A DNA stretch of 64,000 bases from Spirochaetota bacterium (GTDB lineage Bacteria; Spirochaetota; Spirochaetia; Treponematales; Treponemataceae): positions 682,001 to 746,000 of the forward strand of contig JAEZST010000022.1 in NCBI GenBank assembly GCA_023443865.1. The letters run 5' to 3'. Position numbers and translations under genes: made by a program. A model generated the notes under the pieces. It saw only the letters and a program-made list of their open reading frames with translations, was not told the DNA's origin and ran no database searches. This document shows, piece by piece, positions 8,007-16,056 of the stretch. Each line of letters opens with the position of its first letter. Within the stretch, counting starts at the first letter, position 1.

Positions 8007-8911
8007 TTCGATCTCCTTCGCACCAGACGGAAGCCGACGTCGGAAAAGGGCAAATAGTAGTCGGGATTGTTGATATTCTGCCGGAAAAAGCGCACGGTTT
8101 CCGTATCGGAGAGAAACGAGCCTCCCCGCCATATCCGGTTGCTCGTCTTGAGCGCGGAGCCCGCGGTCCTGGCGGCGGTAATGATGGGCTTATAGGTTTC
8201 CGTGCAAAATTCGTTCGCGTTGCCGCTTAGGTCGTAAATGCCCAACGAATTGGGAAGCAATTCCCCGACGGGGTGAACGCGGTTACCCGAATTGATCGCG
8301 AACCACCCTACCGCAAGGGGATCGTCCGAACCGGCGTACGCGTGCGATTCCGCGCGGGGGCCGCCCCTGGCTAAATATTCCCATTCCTCGAACGTGGGCA
8401 ACCGATAGCCGGTGGCGCCCTCCGCGTAGCCCCAGTCCTGAAGATCGTAGCAGGGTTCCAGCCCGTTCATCTCGCTGAGGATATTGCAAAAAAGCGCCGC
8501 CCCGTACCAGCCTATATCGGTTACGGGTTTATTCGCCGAAGACGGAACGCAGGTGATCCTTCCGTTTTCCAGCGAGATATCTTCCGAACGCGCGCCCAGA
8601 TCCATAATGGCATTATTGAACTGCGGGAATAAACCGGCGAGCGGCACGAGCTTCCCCTCGGACACCCGAACGTATTTTTTTCGAATGCCGTAATTCATGA
8701 CCTCAGAAAAGGCCCCCCAGGTCGTCTCGTATTTCGCCGCGTACAGGTCATCGATACGGGCTTGGTACCGCCCGCAATCGATATCGTCGCCGATTTCGGC
8801 GAGCCCGCCCTCAACGATCGCCTCCTCAACGGTTACCCGACCGTTCCCCCCTGAACAGGACGCGAGAAGAAAGAGGGCGGACAGGAAGGGGAAAAAAAAC
8901 CTGCGGACCAT
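8003..8911 (-). CDS. Lipoprotein with formylglycine-generating-enzyme (SUMF1/FGE-sulfatase) fold
   Basis: 302 aa. Lipobox L-L-A-S-C near residue 19. The rest is a C-type-lectin-like FGE domain: KYETTWGAFSEVMNYG near the N-terminus, YRLPTFEEWEYLARGG in the middle, then SGNANEFC, WRGGSF and GFRLVRR at the end. In typical members these read RLPTEAEWEYAARGG, GNVWEW and WRGGSW. True FGEs have active-site cysteines in the C-terminal region; here only a Cys in ANEFC is near that area, so sulfatase activation is doubtful. Most bacterial lipoproteins of this class have unknown or ligand-binding roles. AAGGAG precedes the ATG at 8911. Confidence 0.8.
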   Translation of the reverse strand: MVRRFFFPFLSALFLLASCSGGNGRVTVEEAIVEGGLAEIGDDIDCGRYQARIDDLYAAKYETTWGAFSEVMNYGIRKKYVRVSEGKLVPLAGLFPQFNNAIMDLGARSEDISLENGRITCVPSSANKPVTDIGWYGAALFCNILSEMNGLEPCYDLQDWGYAEGATGYRLPTFEEWEYLARGGPRAESHAYAGSDDPLAVGWFAINSGNRVHPVGELLPNSLGIYDLSGNANEFCTETYKPIITAARTAGSALKTSNRIWRGGSFLSDTETVRFFRQNINNPDYYLPFSDVGFRLVRRRSK

Positions 8912-8922
8912 GGGAGACTCCT

Positions 8923-9783
8923 TTACGCGTTCGCGGGACGCCTATCCCGCACGTACTTTTTAATTGACTCAATTTGCTTCCGATCGAGCGGGAAGCCAAG
9001 CGCGTCGGCCACCTGAACGGCGTATTCCTCGAATAAATCGATAGCGATCAGCAGGCTATCGTATATGCGCGGGAAGCTTCCGTCGGAGTATACGCGGCCG
9101 AGGCGTTCCGCTTCCCCGTCGGGCAGATAACGCTTCAGGTTTTTGTAGGCCTTCCCCGCCGATACGGTAAAGCGGCGCGCGCATCCGATTTTCCAGGATA
9201 CCATCGTATACAGCAAATCGATTTCGTACTTGTCTAAAAAGGCTTTCGCGTAGGAAAGCTCTTGCCGGTGGATTCCCTTCAGGACGTAGAGCGAAAGCCA
9301 GAGAAACTCGTTTACGGTGTCGTCGAATTCCTCTTTGGTAGGCCGCTTCACGAGAAAGGCCCCCGCGTGAAGCGTTTCCCGTACGCGCAGGGAGGTATCC
9401 TTGCTTAAAAGCAGCCTTCGGGGTTCCTCTTCGGCGTTAAGGCGCTCGAGATTGCTCACGTTAACGAACGTGATATCGATCCGGTTCCCGTCCTGAAATT
9501 GAATGAGAAAGGCGTAATTTTCTTGGCCGTCCATGTCATAGGGGTGGGAAAACCAATCATCAGGTTCCTGGAGGATGAGTACGTCCCCGAAATGCCCTAT
9601 CCAGGCCTTATCCCGTACGTACGGCCGAATGTCCCGAACGAGGTACTGAATGTCATAATCGGAATACTCGTCGCTGACGCATTCCTCGTTTGCCCGAGAC
9701 CCATTCATGGTAACGGCGCGAATGGCATCGTCCTCTTGGGCAAATCGCAGTATCAGTTCGAGCATTTCGCCTTCCGGCCTCAT
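8923..9783 (-). CDS. ANT(6)-family streptomycin/aminoglycoside adenylyltransferase-like protein
   Basis: 286 aa, the usual ANT(6) length. Residues ~27-45 show N-G-S-R-A followed by SDYDIQYLV, the nucleotidyltransferase G-S-R...D-x-D core. DDWFSHPYDM and FLIQFQDGNRIDITF are the family pattern (third Asp in D-I-T). Reaction expected from family: transfer of AMP from ATP to the 6-hydroxyl of streptomycin, or an unknown amino-sugar acceptor. Cytosolic. GGAGG lies just before the ATG at 9783. The gene follows the APH-like kinase by 16 nt, so two aminoglycoside-modifying-type folds are cotranscribed. Chromosomal members do not always give resistance. Confidence 0.85.
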   Translation of the reverse strand: MRPEGEMLELILRFAQEDDAIRAVTMNGSRANEECVSDEYSDYDIQYLVRDIRPYVRDKAWIGHFGDVLILQEPDDWFSHPYDMDGQENYAFLIQFQDGNRIDITFVNVSNLERLNAEEEPRRLLLSKDTSLRVRETLHAGAFLVKRPTKEEFDDTVNEFLWLSLYVLKGIHRQELSYAKAFLDKYEIDLLYTMVSWKIGCARRFTVSAGKAYKNLKRYLPDGEAERLGRVYSDGSFPRIYDSLLIAIDLFEEYAVQVADALGFPLDRKQIESIKKYVRDRRPANA

Positions 9784-9799
9784 TCTCTCCTCCGCGGGG

Positions 9800-10606
9800 C
9801 TAAAGCCTTTTCCTCATTTCTTTCCGTATCCGCTTCACGATGACGGCCGTTTCCTTGGGAGAAAGGTTTTCATTGAGGCGCGCCGCATAGAGCGGCAAGA
9901 GCCAGGCGTTTATCTCGCCGCCCGTAACGCCGCTTACGGTACGATACTCCCTGATATAGGCCCGCGCAAGTTTTTTTTGCCCGAGGGCCAAGAAAATTCT
10001 CACGTATACGGGAACGGAATCGGGTATTTCGCCCGTTTCGAGGATTACCTTGCTTCTCGCTACGTCCCCGACGGGATGTCCCGACGAGCCGGTCATCCAG
10101 TCGATTACCCACAGCGTATCGGTTACCAGAATATTGTCGGGATGGAAATCGCCGTGGCACAGGCGATCGGAGTCCGGTAGGGTTAGGAGATACGCGATAA
10201 TCCGTTCCTTGTCCGACTCGCTTAAAACCGGCGCCGCCTTGATCGCTCCGGCAATATGCGTCTTTTGCGAATTCTCCGGCGCGTCGTAGGTTACGGAATT
10301 GAGTCGATGATGAAATTGGGCCATTTGACGGGCGATGGCGTTGAGGCGAAAGGGGTTTTCCGATAGTTCCCGCAAGAGGGATTTTCCAGGAATCCTTTCG
10401 TAGACAATGCCCGTCCGATCGTCCACGTTCACCAGTTCCGTCGGTTTTGGGGTATTGAGCCCCATCGCGCGCGCATGGTTGGCGACCGCGAATTCCCGCT
10501 CTACCGCGGCCCGACTCATGAATGGCTTGAATAATTTCAATACCGAAGCGGTATCATGCAGGCGTACGTCGGCGGTACGGCCGTACCCAATTGTCGTGTT
10601 GTCCAT
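9800..10606 (-). CDS. Aminoglycoside phosphotransferase (APH)/choline-kinase-fold protein
   Basis: 268 aa. GYGRTADVRLHD and VLKLFKPF are the nucleotide loop and Lys strand. LCHGDFHPDNILV is the catalytic H-G-D-x-H-x-x-N loop and VIDWMTG the D-W metal-binding segment. All kinase-like residues are present. Phosphoryl acceptor unknown; the group includes small-molecule kinases as well as resistance enzymes. AAAAGG precedes the ATG at 10606. Cotranscribed with the ANT(6)-like gene 16 nt downstream. Confidence 0.8.
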   Translation of the reverse strand: MDNTTIGYGRTADVRLHDTASVLKLFKPFMSRAAVEREFAVANHARAMGLNTPKPTELVNVDDRTGIVYERIPGKSLLRELSENPFRLNAIARQMAQFHHRLNSVTYDAPENSQKTHIAGAIKAAPVLSESDKERIIAYLLTLPDSDRLCHGDFHPDNILVTDTLWVIDWMTGSSGHPVGDVARSKVILETGEIPDSVPVYVRIFLALGQKKLARAYIREYRTVSGVTGGEINAWLLPLYAARLNENLSPKETAVIVKRIRKEMRKRL

Positions 10607-10653
10607 CGCTTTTTCCTTTTGATGCGTCGATTCATCTTGTGCGTTTGTCGATC

Positions 10654-10689
10654 GGGTTGCCCGGAGTCGGCAATCCCGTCGGGAACGGG
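10654..10689 (-). other. Two overlapping, mutually exclusive hairpins
   Basis: Just after the isochorismatase stop, plus-strand bases 10654-10661 (GGGTTGCC) pair with 10669-10677 leaving one bulged base, while 10675-10679 (CCCGT) pair with 10685-10689. The two stems share CCC at 10675-10677 so only one can form at a time. No U-run. May mark a transcript end or a weak attenuator before the APH-like gene. Confidence 0.35.
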
Positions 10690-10690
10690 C

Positions 10691-11230
10691 TTATTTTACC
10701 CATTCGGTTACGGTCTTCACCGCGCAGCCCTTGCTTTCATAATAGCGCAGCATATCGTTGATCTTCGTTTTGTCGTAACTGGTAACGCAATCAGACAATA
10801 CGGTCACCGTATACGACGCTTTGCGTAAGTTATAGCAGGTGGATTTTACGCAGGCAACGGCATCGGCCCCGGTTATGCAGAACTCGTTTATCCCTGCCTT
10901 TTGTATGAAATCCATAAACGCCGGGGAAGTCAAGGCGTTTCCCTTGGTTTTCGTAAACACGAGTTCCGATACGACCTTCAGTTCCGGAACCAATTCGAAT
11001 CCGCTAGTACCGGGCTTAAAGGTCCGCGTTCCGGCCGAGGCGTTCTCGTGTTTTACGTACACGACCGGAATAAGGGATCGCGCGGCCCAATCGATCGCGC
11101 GGTTGATATTCCCGATTATCTCCCGGTAGTTTTTGGTAATGTCGTTTTGGATATCGATGATCACCAAGGCTTGCTTTCGCGTGCCGGTTCCGCCGGATAG
11201 GCCGTCCCGATTCAGTTCCCGTTCGCTCAT
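10691..11230 (-). CDS. Isochorismatase-family cysteine hydrolase
   Basis: 179 aa. Catalytic triad as in the family: Asp26 in LVIIDIQND, a Lys in FTKTKGNA (94 or 96), and Cys127 in GADAVACVKST. The family includes nicotinamidase, isochorismatase and N-carbamoyl-hydrolases; the nicotinamidase metal motif (D-x-H-x-x-H) is not seen, so nicotinamidase is unlikely. GGAGG lies before the ATG at 11230. First gene of the minus-strand array. It is divergent from the WYL-type regulator, with a palindrome between them that could control both. Confidence 0.85.
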   Translation of the reverse strand: MSERELNRDGLSGGTGTRKQALVIIDIQNDITKNYREIIGNINRAIDWAARSLIPVVYVKHENASAGTRTFKPGTSGFELVPELKVVSELVFTKTKGNALTSPAFMDFIQKAGINEFCITGADAVACVKSTCYNLRKASYTVTVLSDCVTSYDKTKINDMLRYYESKGCAVKTVTEWVK

Positions 11231-11286
11231 GCCGTTTCCTCCATTTACTCAAGGCTTCGTAAGGTATCCCCACTATACGGCCTTAA

Positions 11287-11308
11287 TGTTGACAGGGGTG
11301 TGGCAACA
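11287..11308. promoter_or_regulatory. Candidate operator of the WYL-type regulator
   Basis: Palindrome TGTTGACA (11287-11294), 6-nt spacer, TGGCAACA (11301-11308); 7 of 8 positions are symmetric. It covers the -35 hexamer of the regulator's own promoter and lies in the intergenic space between the regulator and the divergent isochorismatase, the usual place for an autoregulatory operator. Confidence 0.5.
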
Positions 11309-11317
11309 TTATACGAT
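11289..11317 (+). promoter_or_regulatory. Sigma70-type promoter for the regulator
   Basis: TTGACA at 11289-11294, 17-nt spacer, TACGAT at 11312-11317, 33 nt upstream of the ATG at 11351. A TATAAT on the opposite strand (plus-strand ATTATA, 11308-11313) overlaps it and could serve the divergent array. Confidence 0.55.
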
Positions 11318-11350
11318 TTCTAAAATAAACGGCGAGAAAGCGGGTTTCCC

Positions 11351-12307
11351 ATGAAAATTGACCGGCTGGTGAGTATTATCATGATTTTGCTGGATAAAAA
11401 GCGAATCGGCGCGAAGGAGTTGTCGGAGACCTTCGAGGTCTCGCTACGCACTATTTATCGCGATTTGGAAACCATAAACCTGGCGGGCATACCGATACGG
11501 TCAACGCCGGGAGCGGGCGGCGGCTTTGAGATTATGCCGGAATACAAGCTCGACAATAAGGTTTTTACCGCTGCCGACCTGGCGGCGATCCTAACCGGTC
11601 TTTCCGGCGTGTCGGATATGATTCGGGGCGAAGAGCTGACCAATGCCATCGCGAAAATCAAAAGCTTCATTCCCGCCGAACGGGCGAAAGACATTGAGTT
11701 GCGGGCGAACCAGATTCATATCGATTTAAGCCCCTGGGTAGGCAACCGAAACGCGTATGAGTACTTGGATACGGTGAAATTGGCCTTACAGGAAAACAGG
11801 CTGCTTTCTTTCGACTATTTTGACCGGTACGGACGCAAGACCGCGCGCACGGCGGAGCCGTACCAGCTCGTGTTGAAGGGCAGTCACTGGTATTGGCAGG
11901 GGTTTTGCCGCGAGCGAAACGACTATCGTCTCTTTCGGGTTTCCCGTATGTCGAACCCGCGCGCGCTGGAAGCCCGTTTCGAGCCGCGGGCCTATCAAAA
12001 ACCCGTGTTGGATTTTCAGGAGATCGCTAATCGGCGGCTCATCAGTATCCGGATCCGCATTCACGCGTCGATCATGGATCGGGTACTGGATTTTTGCGGG
12101 TTTGAATGCTTTTCGCCCGACGGCGAAGAACATTACCTCGTGAGCTTTCCCTTTATAGAGAGCGATTATTATTACGGTATCCTCTTAAGCTTCGGGACCG
12201 CCTGCGAGTGCCTGGAACCCGCGGGAGTTCGCGCCGAAACGCGCCGAAAACTGCTCGAAATGCTTTCCCGGTACGAAAACGGAGCCGCCCCGCGATATAC
12301 TTCATAG
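11351..12307 (+). CDS. DeoR/YafY-type HTH regulator with WYL domain
   Basis: 318 aa. N-terminal helix-turn-helix (residues ~2-60): RLVSIIMILLDKKRIGAKELSETFEVSLRTIYRDLE, typical of YafY-type winged helices, followed by a Gly-rich wing (GAGGGFEI). The WYL domain in the middle has the variant GSHWYWQGFCRERNDYRLFRVSRM, corresponding to W-Y-L and R-x-F-R-x-x-R. A C-terminal WCX-like extension follows. WYL domains bind nucleic acid or small ligands. Probably represses or activates the divergent isochorismatase array through the palindrome at 11287-11308. Cytosolic. Confidence 0.85.
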   Translation: MKIDRLVSIIMILLDKKRIGAKELSETFEVSLRTIYRDLETINLAGIPIRSTPGAGGGFEIMPEYKLDNKVFTAADLAAILTGLSGVSDMIRGEELTNAIAKIKSFIPAERAKDIELRANQIHIDLSPWVGNRNAYEYLDTVKLALQENRLLSFDYFDRYGRKTARTAEPYQLVLKGSHWYWQGFCRERNDYRLFRVSRMSNPRALEARFEPRAYQKPVLDFQEIANRRLISIRIRIHASIMDRVLDFCGFECFSPDGEEHYLVSFPFIESDYYYGILLSFGTACECLEPAGVRAETRRKLLEMLSRYENGAAPRYTS

Positions 12308-12323
12308 CGGGGAGAAAGCACCG

Positions 12324-13826
12324 ATGAATCGAAGGCCGTTATTCCTTGGATCGGCCCTATGCGCCGCTTTTTTTTGCGTTTCATGCGCCAACGAAACCGA
12401 AACCGTTGCCGTTCCGCCGGATAACGGCGCCGTGGGCGGATGGGTTTCCTTCACTATTGACGTGACGGGGACATTGGGCATGACCGCGACGGCCGGGACC
12501 GCCGTGAGCGAGAGCGTTTTCAGGCCGGCCCTCCAATTCGCGCCGAACCCCGACGACCCGGAACTCGCTGCGATTCCCGCGACGGTAACCATCGAATACG
12601 GCGACGGTTCCGAATTGCGCGCGACCGTTTCGGCGTCCTCCTGGCAAGCCCCCGTTCACCGGTACGCCGTTTCCGCCTCTCCGGTTTCGGCGCGGCTTCG
12701 CGTGGAACCCTGGAACGCGTTGACCGTGATCAATACGGGGTTCCGGGCAGGCGACGGGGGAAACGACCAAGCCGGAAAGACCGACGTGCCCTTTATCGCG
12801 TATCTTCCGCCGCTCGAGGCCCCGTTCGGCGACGCCGGGGACACGCTCGACGCGCGAACCGTGCGCGCCTACGTCGGGACGGTGGTTGCGGTAGAAAACC
12901 TTCAGGCCTATCCGAACCTTCTGGCCTTTTGCTGCGAATGGCAGCCGCTTCGGGAATTGGATCTATCGGGTTTGGCAAACCTTCGTACGCTTGAGGCGTT
13001 TTACTCGGAAATCAAAAAGACCAATTTTCAGGGCTGCGCCGCCCTCAGGCGCTGCTGTCTCGAATCGACCGGGGCCAACGCTTCCTGGCGCGCGGTGGGC
13101 GGCTCGCGAATAGAGTCCGAAGAGCTTGACCTGAGGGATTCCCCCCTCCTTCAGGATATCCGGGGCACCAACGACGATCACGTTCGGGTTCGGCTCTCCT
13201 CGGCGGCCAAGGGGTCCCTTTGGCACTTTTGCAAAATGAACAACGGCCGCATGCGCGATATCGCATTCGACGACGGCGGGGCGGAACCATTCGTGCTCTC
13301 GGACTTTACTGCGCTCACCCAGTGTTGGGTTTCGGGGACGCCCCTCATCGGCGAATCGGTCTTGATAGACAACGGCGTTACCGAAAGCCTGTGGGCGGCA
13401 GGCTGCGGTATACGAGACATACGGGCCGCGGGGCAAGGACAGCTGACCGAACTGGATCTGTCGTTCTGCGGCGCCATCGACCGCCTTGACATCAGCGGCT
13501 GTACGGGGCTCACCCGGCTCAATCTGGCGAACGATCAGCTCGCAGGCCTCGCTATCGCGGACAGCGCACGCTTGGCCTACCTAAACCTGACGGATTGCGG
13601 GCTTTCCCAAGACCTGGTCGATTCCCTGCTCGCCACCCTCGATTCCTTCCCTACCGTCGCGGATTACTCGTGGTTGAGCGAGGAGGAACGCGCCGATCCG
13701 CTGAAAATGCCGGTGTGTCTCGCGAGCACCGCGAACGCGGGAAGGCCGAACGCCGCGCCGTCGTCGGCGGGCTTGGCGCGCCTTGCCTCGCTTCGCTCGC
13801 GGGGATGGGTGATTTCGACCAATTGA
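12324..13826 (+). CDS. Leucine-rich-repeat lipoprotein
   Basis: 500 aa. Signal peptide and lipobox (F-C-V-S-C near residue 21). N-terminal ~180 residues are a beta-rich domain of unknown type; YGDGSELRATV resembles an Ig/PKD-like strand. From ~200 on there are irregular leucine-rich repeats: LRELDLSGLANLRTL, QLTELDLSFCGAIDRLDISG, LTRLNLANDQL and LAYLNLTDCGL. Many repeats are degenerate, as in Treponema LrrA/BspA-like surface proteins. Probably surface-exposed binding protein. Starts 17 nt after the regulator stop with GGGGAGA upstream, so possibly cotranscribed. The stop is 11 nt from the convergent diguanylate cyclase. Confidence 0.75.
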   Translation: MNRRPLFLGSALCAAFFCVSCANETETVAVPPDNGAVGGWVSFTIDVTGTLGMTATAGTAVSESVFRPALQFAPNPDDPELAAIPATVTIEYGDGSELRATVSASSWQAPVHRYAVSASPVSARLRVEPWNALTVINTGFRAGDGGNDQAGKTDVPFIAYLPPLEAPFGDAGDTLDARTVRAYVGTVVAVENLQAYPNLLAFCCEWQPLRELDLSGLANLRTLEAFYSEIKKTNFQGCAALRRCCLESTGANASWRAVGGSRIESEELDLRDSPLLQDIRGTNDDHVRVRLSSAAKGSLWHFCKMNNGRMRDIAFDDGGAEPFVLSDFTALTQCWVSGTPLIGESVLIDNGVTESLWAAGCGIRDIRAAGQGQLTELDLSFCGAIDRLDISGCTGLTRLNLANDQLAGLAIADSARLAYLNLTDCGLSQDLVDSLLATLDSFPTVADYSWLSEEERADPLKMPVCLASTANAGRPNAAPSSAGLARLASLRSRGWVISTN

Positions 13827-13836
13827 CCGAGATACC

Positions 13837-14853
13837 CTAATCGCTTTCCACCCGGTTTTTCCCGAGTTCTTTGGCGCGTAGCAAGGCCTGGTCAACGCGT
13901 TTTATCAATGTCGTATCGTCGTCCCTGATTTGGAATTCCGTCACGCCGAGACTGATGGTTATGAAGAGCTTTTTCCCCTCGGTTTCCAGGGCCTTTTTTT
14001 CGACCGTCGACCTGATTTTTTCGGCGATCTGTCTCGCGTCCGGTAGGGCGGTTGCCTTGAAAATCAGCGTGAATTCCTCGCCCCCGAAACGGCAGAGAAG
14101 GTCGGTCTTGCGGATTATTTCCTGAATCGTGCGAGTCGCGGTTTGGAGCACGAGGTCGCCGACGGGATGGCCGTAGGTATCGTTAAAGGCCTTGAAATTG
14201 TCTATGTCCAAAATCGCCACGCTAAAGGTTTCGCCGTACTTGCGTGCCTGCTCGATGGTATCGCGGAGGTACTCGTCGAAAAAGGCGCGGTTGCGCGCCT
14301 GGGTCAATCCGTCGGTGATGGATCTATCGTAGACCGACTCGTACGAGACCATCATCCGCTTGCCCCATTCTCCCTGGAAGGCGAGAAGAATCCCGATCAC
14401 CAAAAAATTGACGATCAGCGAGAATACCGAGGCGGGAACCAGCAGGGGGAAAAGCGTTTCCCTCGAGAATATGAGGCCGAGGATCATTTCGGCGCAGAGA
14501 ACGACCGTGGTGTACAGGGTGAACTCCACGTCGAAGTAAAGCGAAGCGCTGGCCAGGATAACGTAGAGCAGGAAGAGATTGTCAATATTGCCCTTTTGGA
14601 TGTAGAGCAAGAGGAACATATAGGTGACGGCGAAGAAGACGAAGAGGTATTTAAAAACGGCGCTGGAGGGCTTGATAAAATAAACGATAAGGGGAAGGCC
14701 GAACATGGCTACCGCAAAGCCGAAGACCCTGATCGTGCCCATGACGGAGGAATCGACGAAAAACGACAGGATGGTCTGCACGACGATCATGCAGATTGAC
14801 GAATACGCGATAAGCCGGTTGGTCGTTGCCTGACTCACGATGAACTTATGCAT
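13837..14853 (-). CDS. Membrane diguanylate cyclase (GGDEF)
   Basis: 338 aa. N-terminal ~160 residues contain about six hydrophobic segments, no periplasmic domain of size. The GGDEF domain begins at YDRSITDGLTQARNRAFFDEYL. The catalytic loop is FGGEEFTLIF with RKTD five residues upstream, the R-x-x-D allosteric I-site, so product inhibition is expected. Reaction: two GTP to cyclic di-GMP at the inner membrane. Start taken at ATG 14853 (AAGGGG upstream); an in-frame ATG at 14868 is possible. Confidence 0.9.
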   Translation of the reverse strand: MHKFIVSQATTNRLIAYSSICMIVVQTILSFFVDSSVMGTIRVFGFAVAMFGLPLIVYFIKPSSAVFKYLFVFFAVTYMFLLLYIQKGNIDNLFLLYVILASASLYFDVEFTLYTTVVLCAEMILGLIFSRETLFPLLVPASVFSLIVNFLVIGILLAFQGEWGKRMMVSYESVYDRSITDGLTQARNRAFFDEYLRDTIEQARKYGETFSVAILDIDNFKAFNDTYGHPVGDLVLQTATRTIQEIIRKTDLLCRFGGEEFTLIFKATALPDARQIAEKIRSTVEKKALETEGKKLFITISLGVTEFQIRDDDTTLIKRVDQALLRAKELGKNRVESD

Positions 14854-14984
14854 GCCCCTTGCCCCCATTCGAAAAGCAATTCACGTAACGAAACGGGTTT
14901 TAGTGTAATCGGTTTTTTATCGTACGGCAAGAAAGACTTGCGAATTCCGAATGCCCGCCGTTTTCGGCCGCGGCGGCATATCGC

Positions 14985-16010
14985 TCAATCCCTTTCAAGC
15001 AATTCCTTGAGAATGATCTCGGAATAAATATACGGCGGCCGAGTCGCTTTTTGATTCTGGAACGCGCTATTGAACACCGCCACGAGGCTTAGGCTCGGCG
15101 TTACGAAGATATACTGCTCATTGGCTCCCCACGCGTAAATCGTCTTTTGGCCGCGATACGTATTGATCCACCACCCGTATCCGTATTCGCCCCCGACATA
15201 TTCATCCCATCGGTATCCCTCGCTATGGGGCGTCGACATTTCGGTAACCCATTCGGGAGACACCAACGATTCATTCCGATAGGTTCCCTCGTCAAGGATA
15301 AGCTGGCCGATTTTTAACGCGTCTTTCGCGCTCATTCGTATCCATGCGCCGCCAAAGCATATTCCTTGGGGGTCGTCGTACCACGAAACGGACGCAATGC
15401 CGAGCTTGCTAAACAACTGCGCTTTGCCGAAATCCAGCATGTTTTGACGGGTGGTATCCTGGATAATTTTCGAGACGAGATGATGGTTTCCCGAATTGTA
15501 ATTAAAGACGGAGCCCGGCTCTTCGATCATATCGCGCGATAGGATGAAATTTATCCAATTATCGCTTTCGACCATCGGCCTGAAGAAATGGTTCCAATCC
15601 GTTGACTCAGGCCAGGAAAGCCCCGAGGTCATGGAGAGCAAATGCCTAAGCCGGATGTTTCGCTTCGGATCCCGCGCGCTTTCGATGGCCGGGAAGTAAT
15701 CGGAAACGAATACTTCCTCATCCGGTATGTAGCCCTTATCGATTGCTATTCCCGCGATGATTGACGTTACGCTCTTTGCCACGGAATTGTAATTGTAGAT
15801 ACGGTTTTTATCCGTATCCGACAGATAGTATTCATAGACGATAGAATCGCGCTGGCTGACTATTACGGCGTTTATTTGGCGTTCGCTATCGAGCAGGCCC
15901 GTTACCCGGTTAAAATCAGGGCGCGTGAGCGCCCGTTCCGTTTTTCGCGATGGCTCCGAACAGGCCGATAACAGTAGGCAAGAGGCTATAACGACGGTAA
16001 CTGCTCTCAT
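14985..16010 (-). CDS. Serine hydrolase lipoprotein of the class C beta-lactamase/DD-peptidase fold
   Basis: 341 aa. Lipobox L-L-S-A-C near residue 17. NSVAKS carries the S-x-x-K nucleophile motif and FNYNSGN the Y-x-N motif. HLLSMTSGLSW is a typical family segment, and YGYGWWINT lies where the C-terminal K-T-G/H-x-G region starts. Similar proteins act as esterases, peptidases or amide hydrolases; true beta-lactamase activity is not implied. Monocistronic-looking, 47 nt upstream of the solute-binding gene's stop. Confidence 0.85.
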   Translation of the reverse strand: MRAVTVVIASCLLLSACSEPSRKTERALTRPDFNRVTGLLDSERQINAVIVSQRDSIVYEYYLSDTDKNRIYNYNSVAKSVTSIIAGIAIDKGYIPDEEVFVSDYFPAIESARDPKRNIRLRHLLSMTSGLSWPESTDWNHFFRPMVESDNWINFILSRDMIEEPGSVFNYNSGNHHLVSKIIQDTTRQNMLDFGKAQLFSKLGIASVSWYDDPQGICFGGAWIRMSAKDALKIGQLILDEGTYRNESLVSPEWVTEMSTPHSEGYRWDEYVGGEYGYGWWINTYRGQKTIYAWGANEQYIFVTPSLSLVAVFNSAFQNQKATRPPYIYSEIILKELLERD

Positions 16011-16056
16011 TGGCTATTCAGTCCTTGGCTAAGGCGGCGTTTCCGTAAACGGTCCC

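Noticed and set aside
8003..8911. True sulfatase-activating FGE
   Set aside because: The paired active-site cysteines are not evident, no sulfatase gene is nearby, and the protein is a lipoprotein.
1562..11230. Integron gene-cassette array
   Set aside because: The mix of co-directional unrelated genes looked cassette-like, but most gaps are under 25 bp or overlaps, too short for attC sites. No paired RYYYAAC/GTTRRRY ends and no integrase were seen.
14985..16010. Antibiotic-resistance beta-lactamase
   Set aside because: S-x-x-K and Y-x-N motifs are shared by many esterases and peptidases of this fold; nothing indicates beta-lactam hydrolysis.
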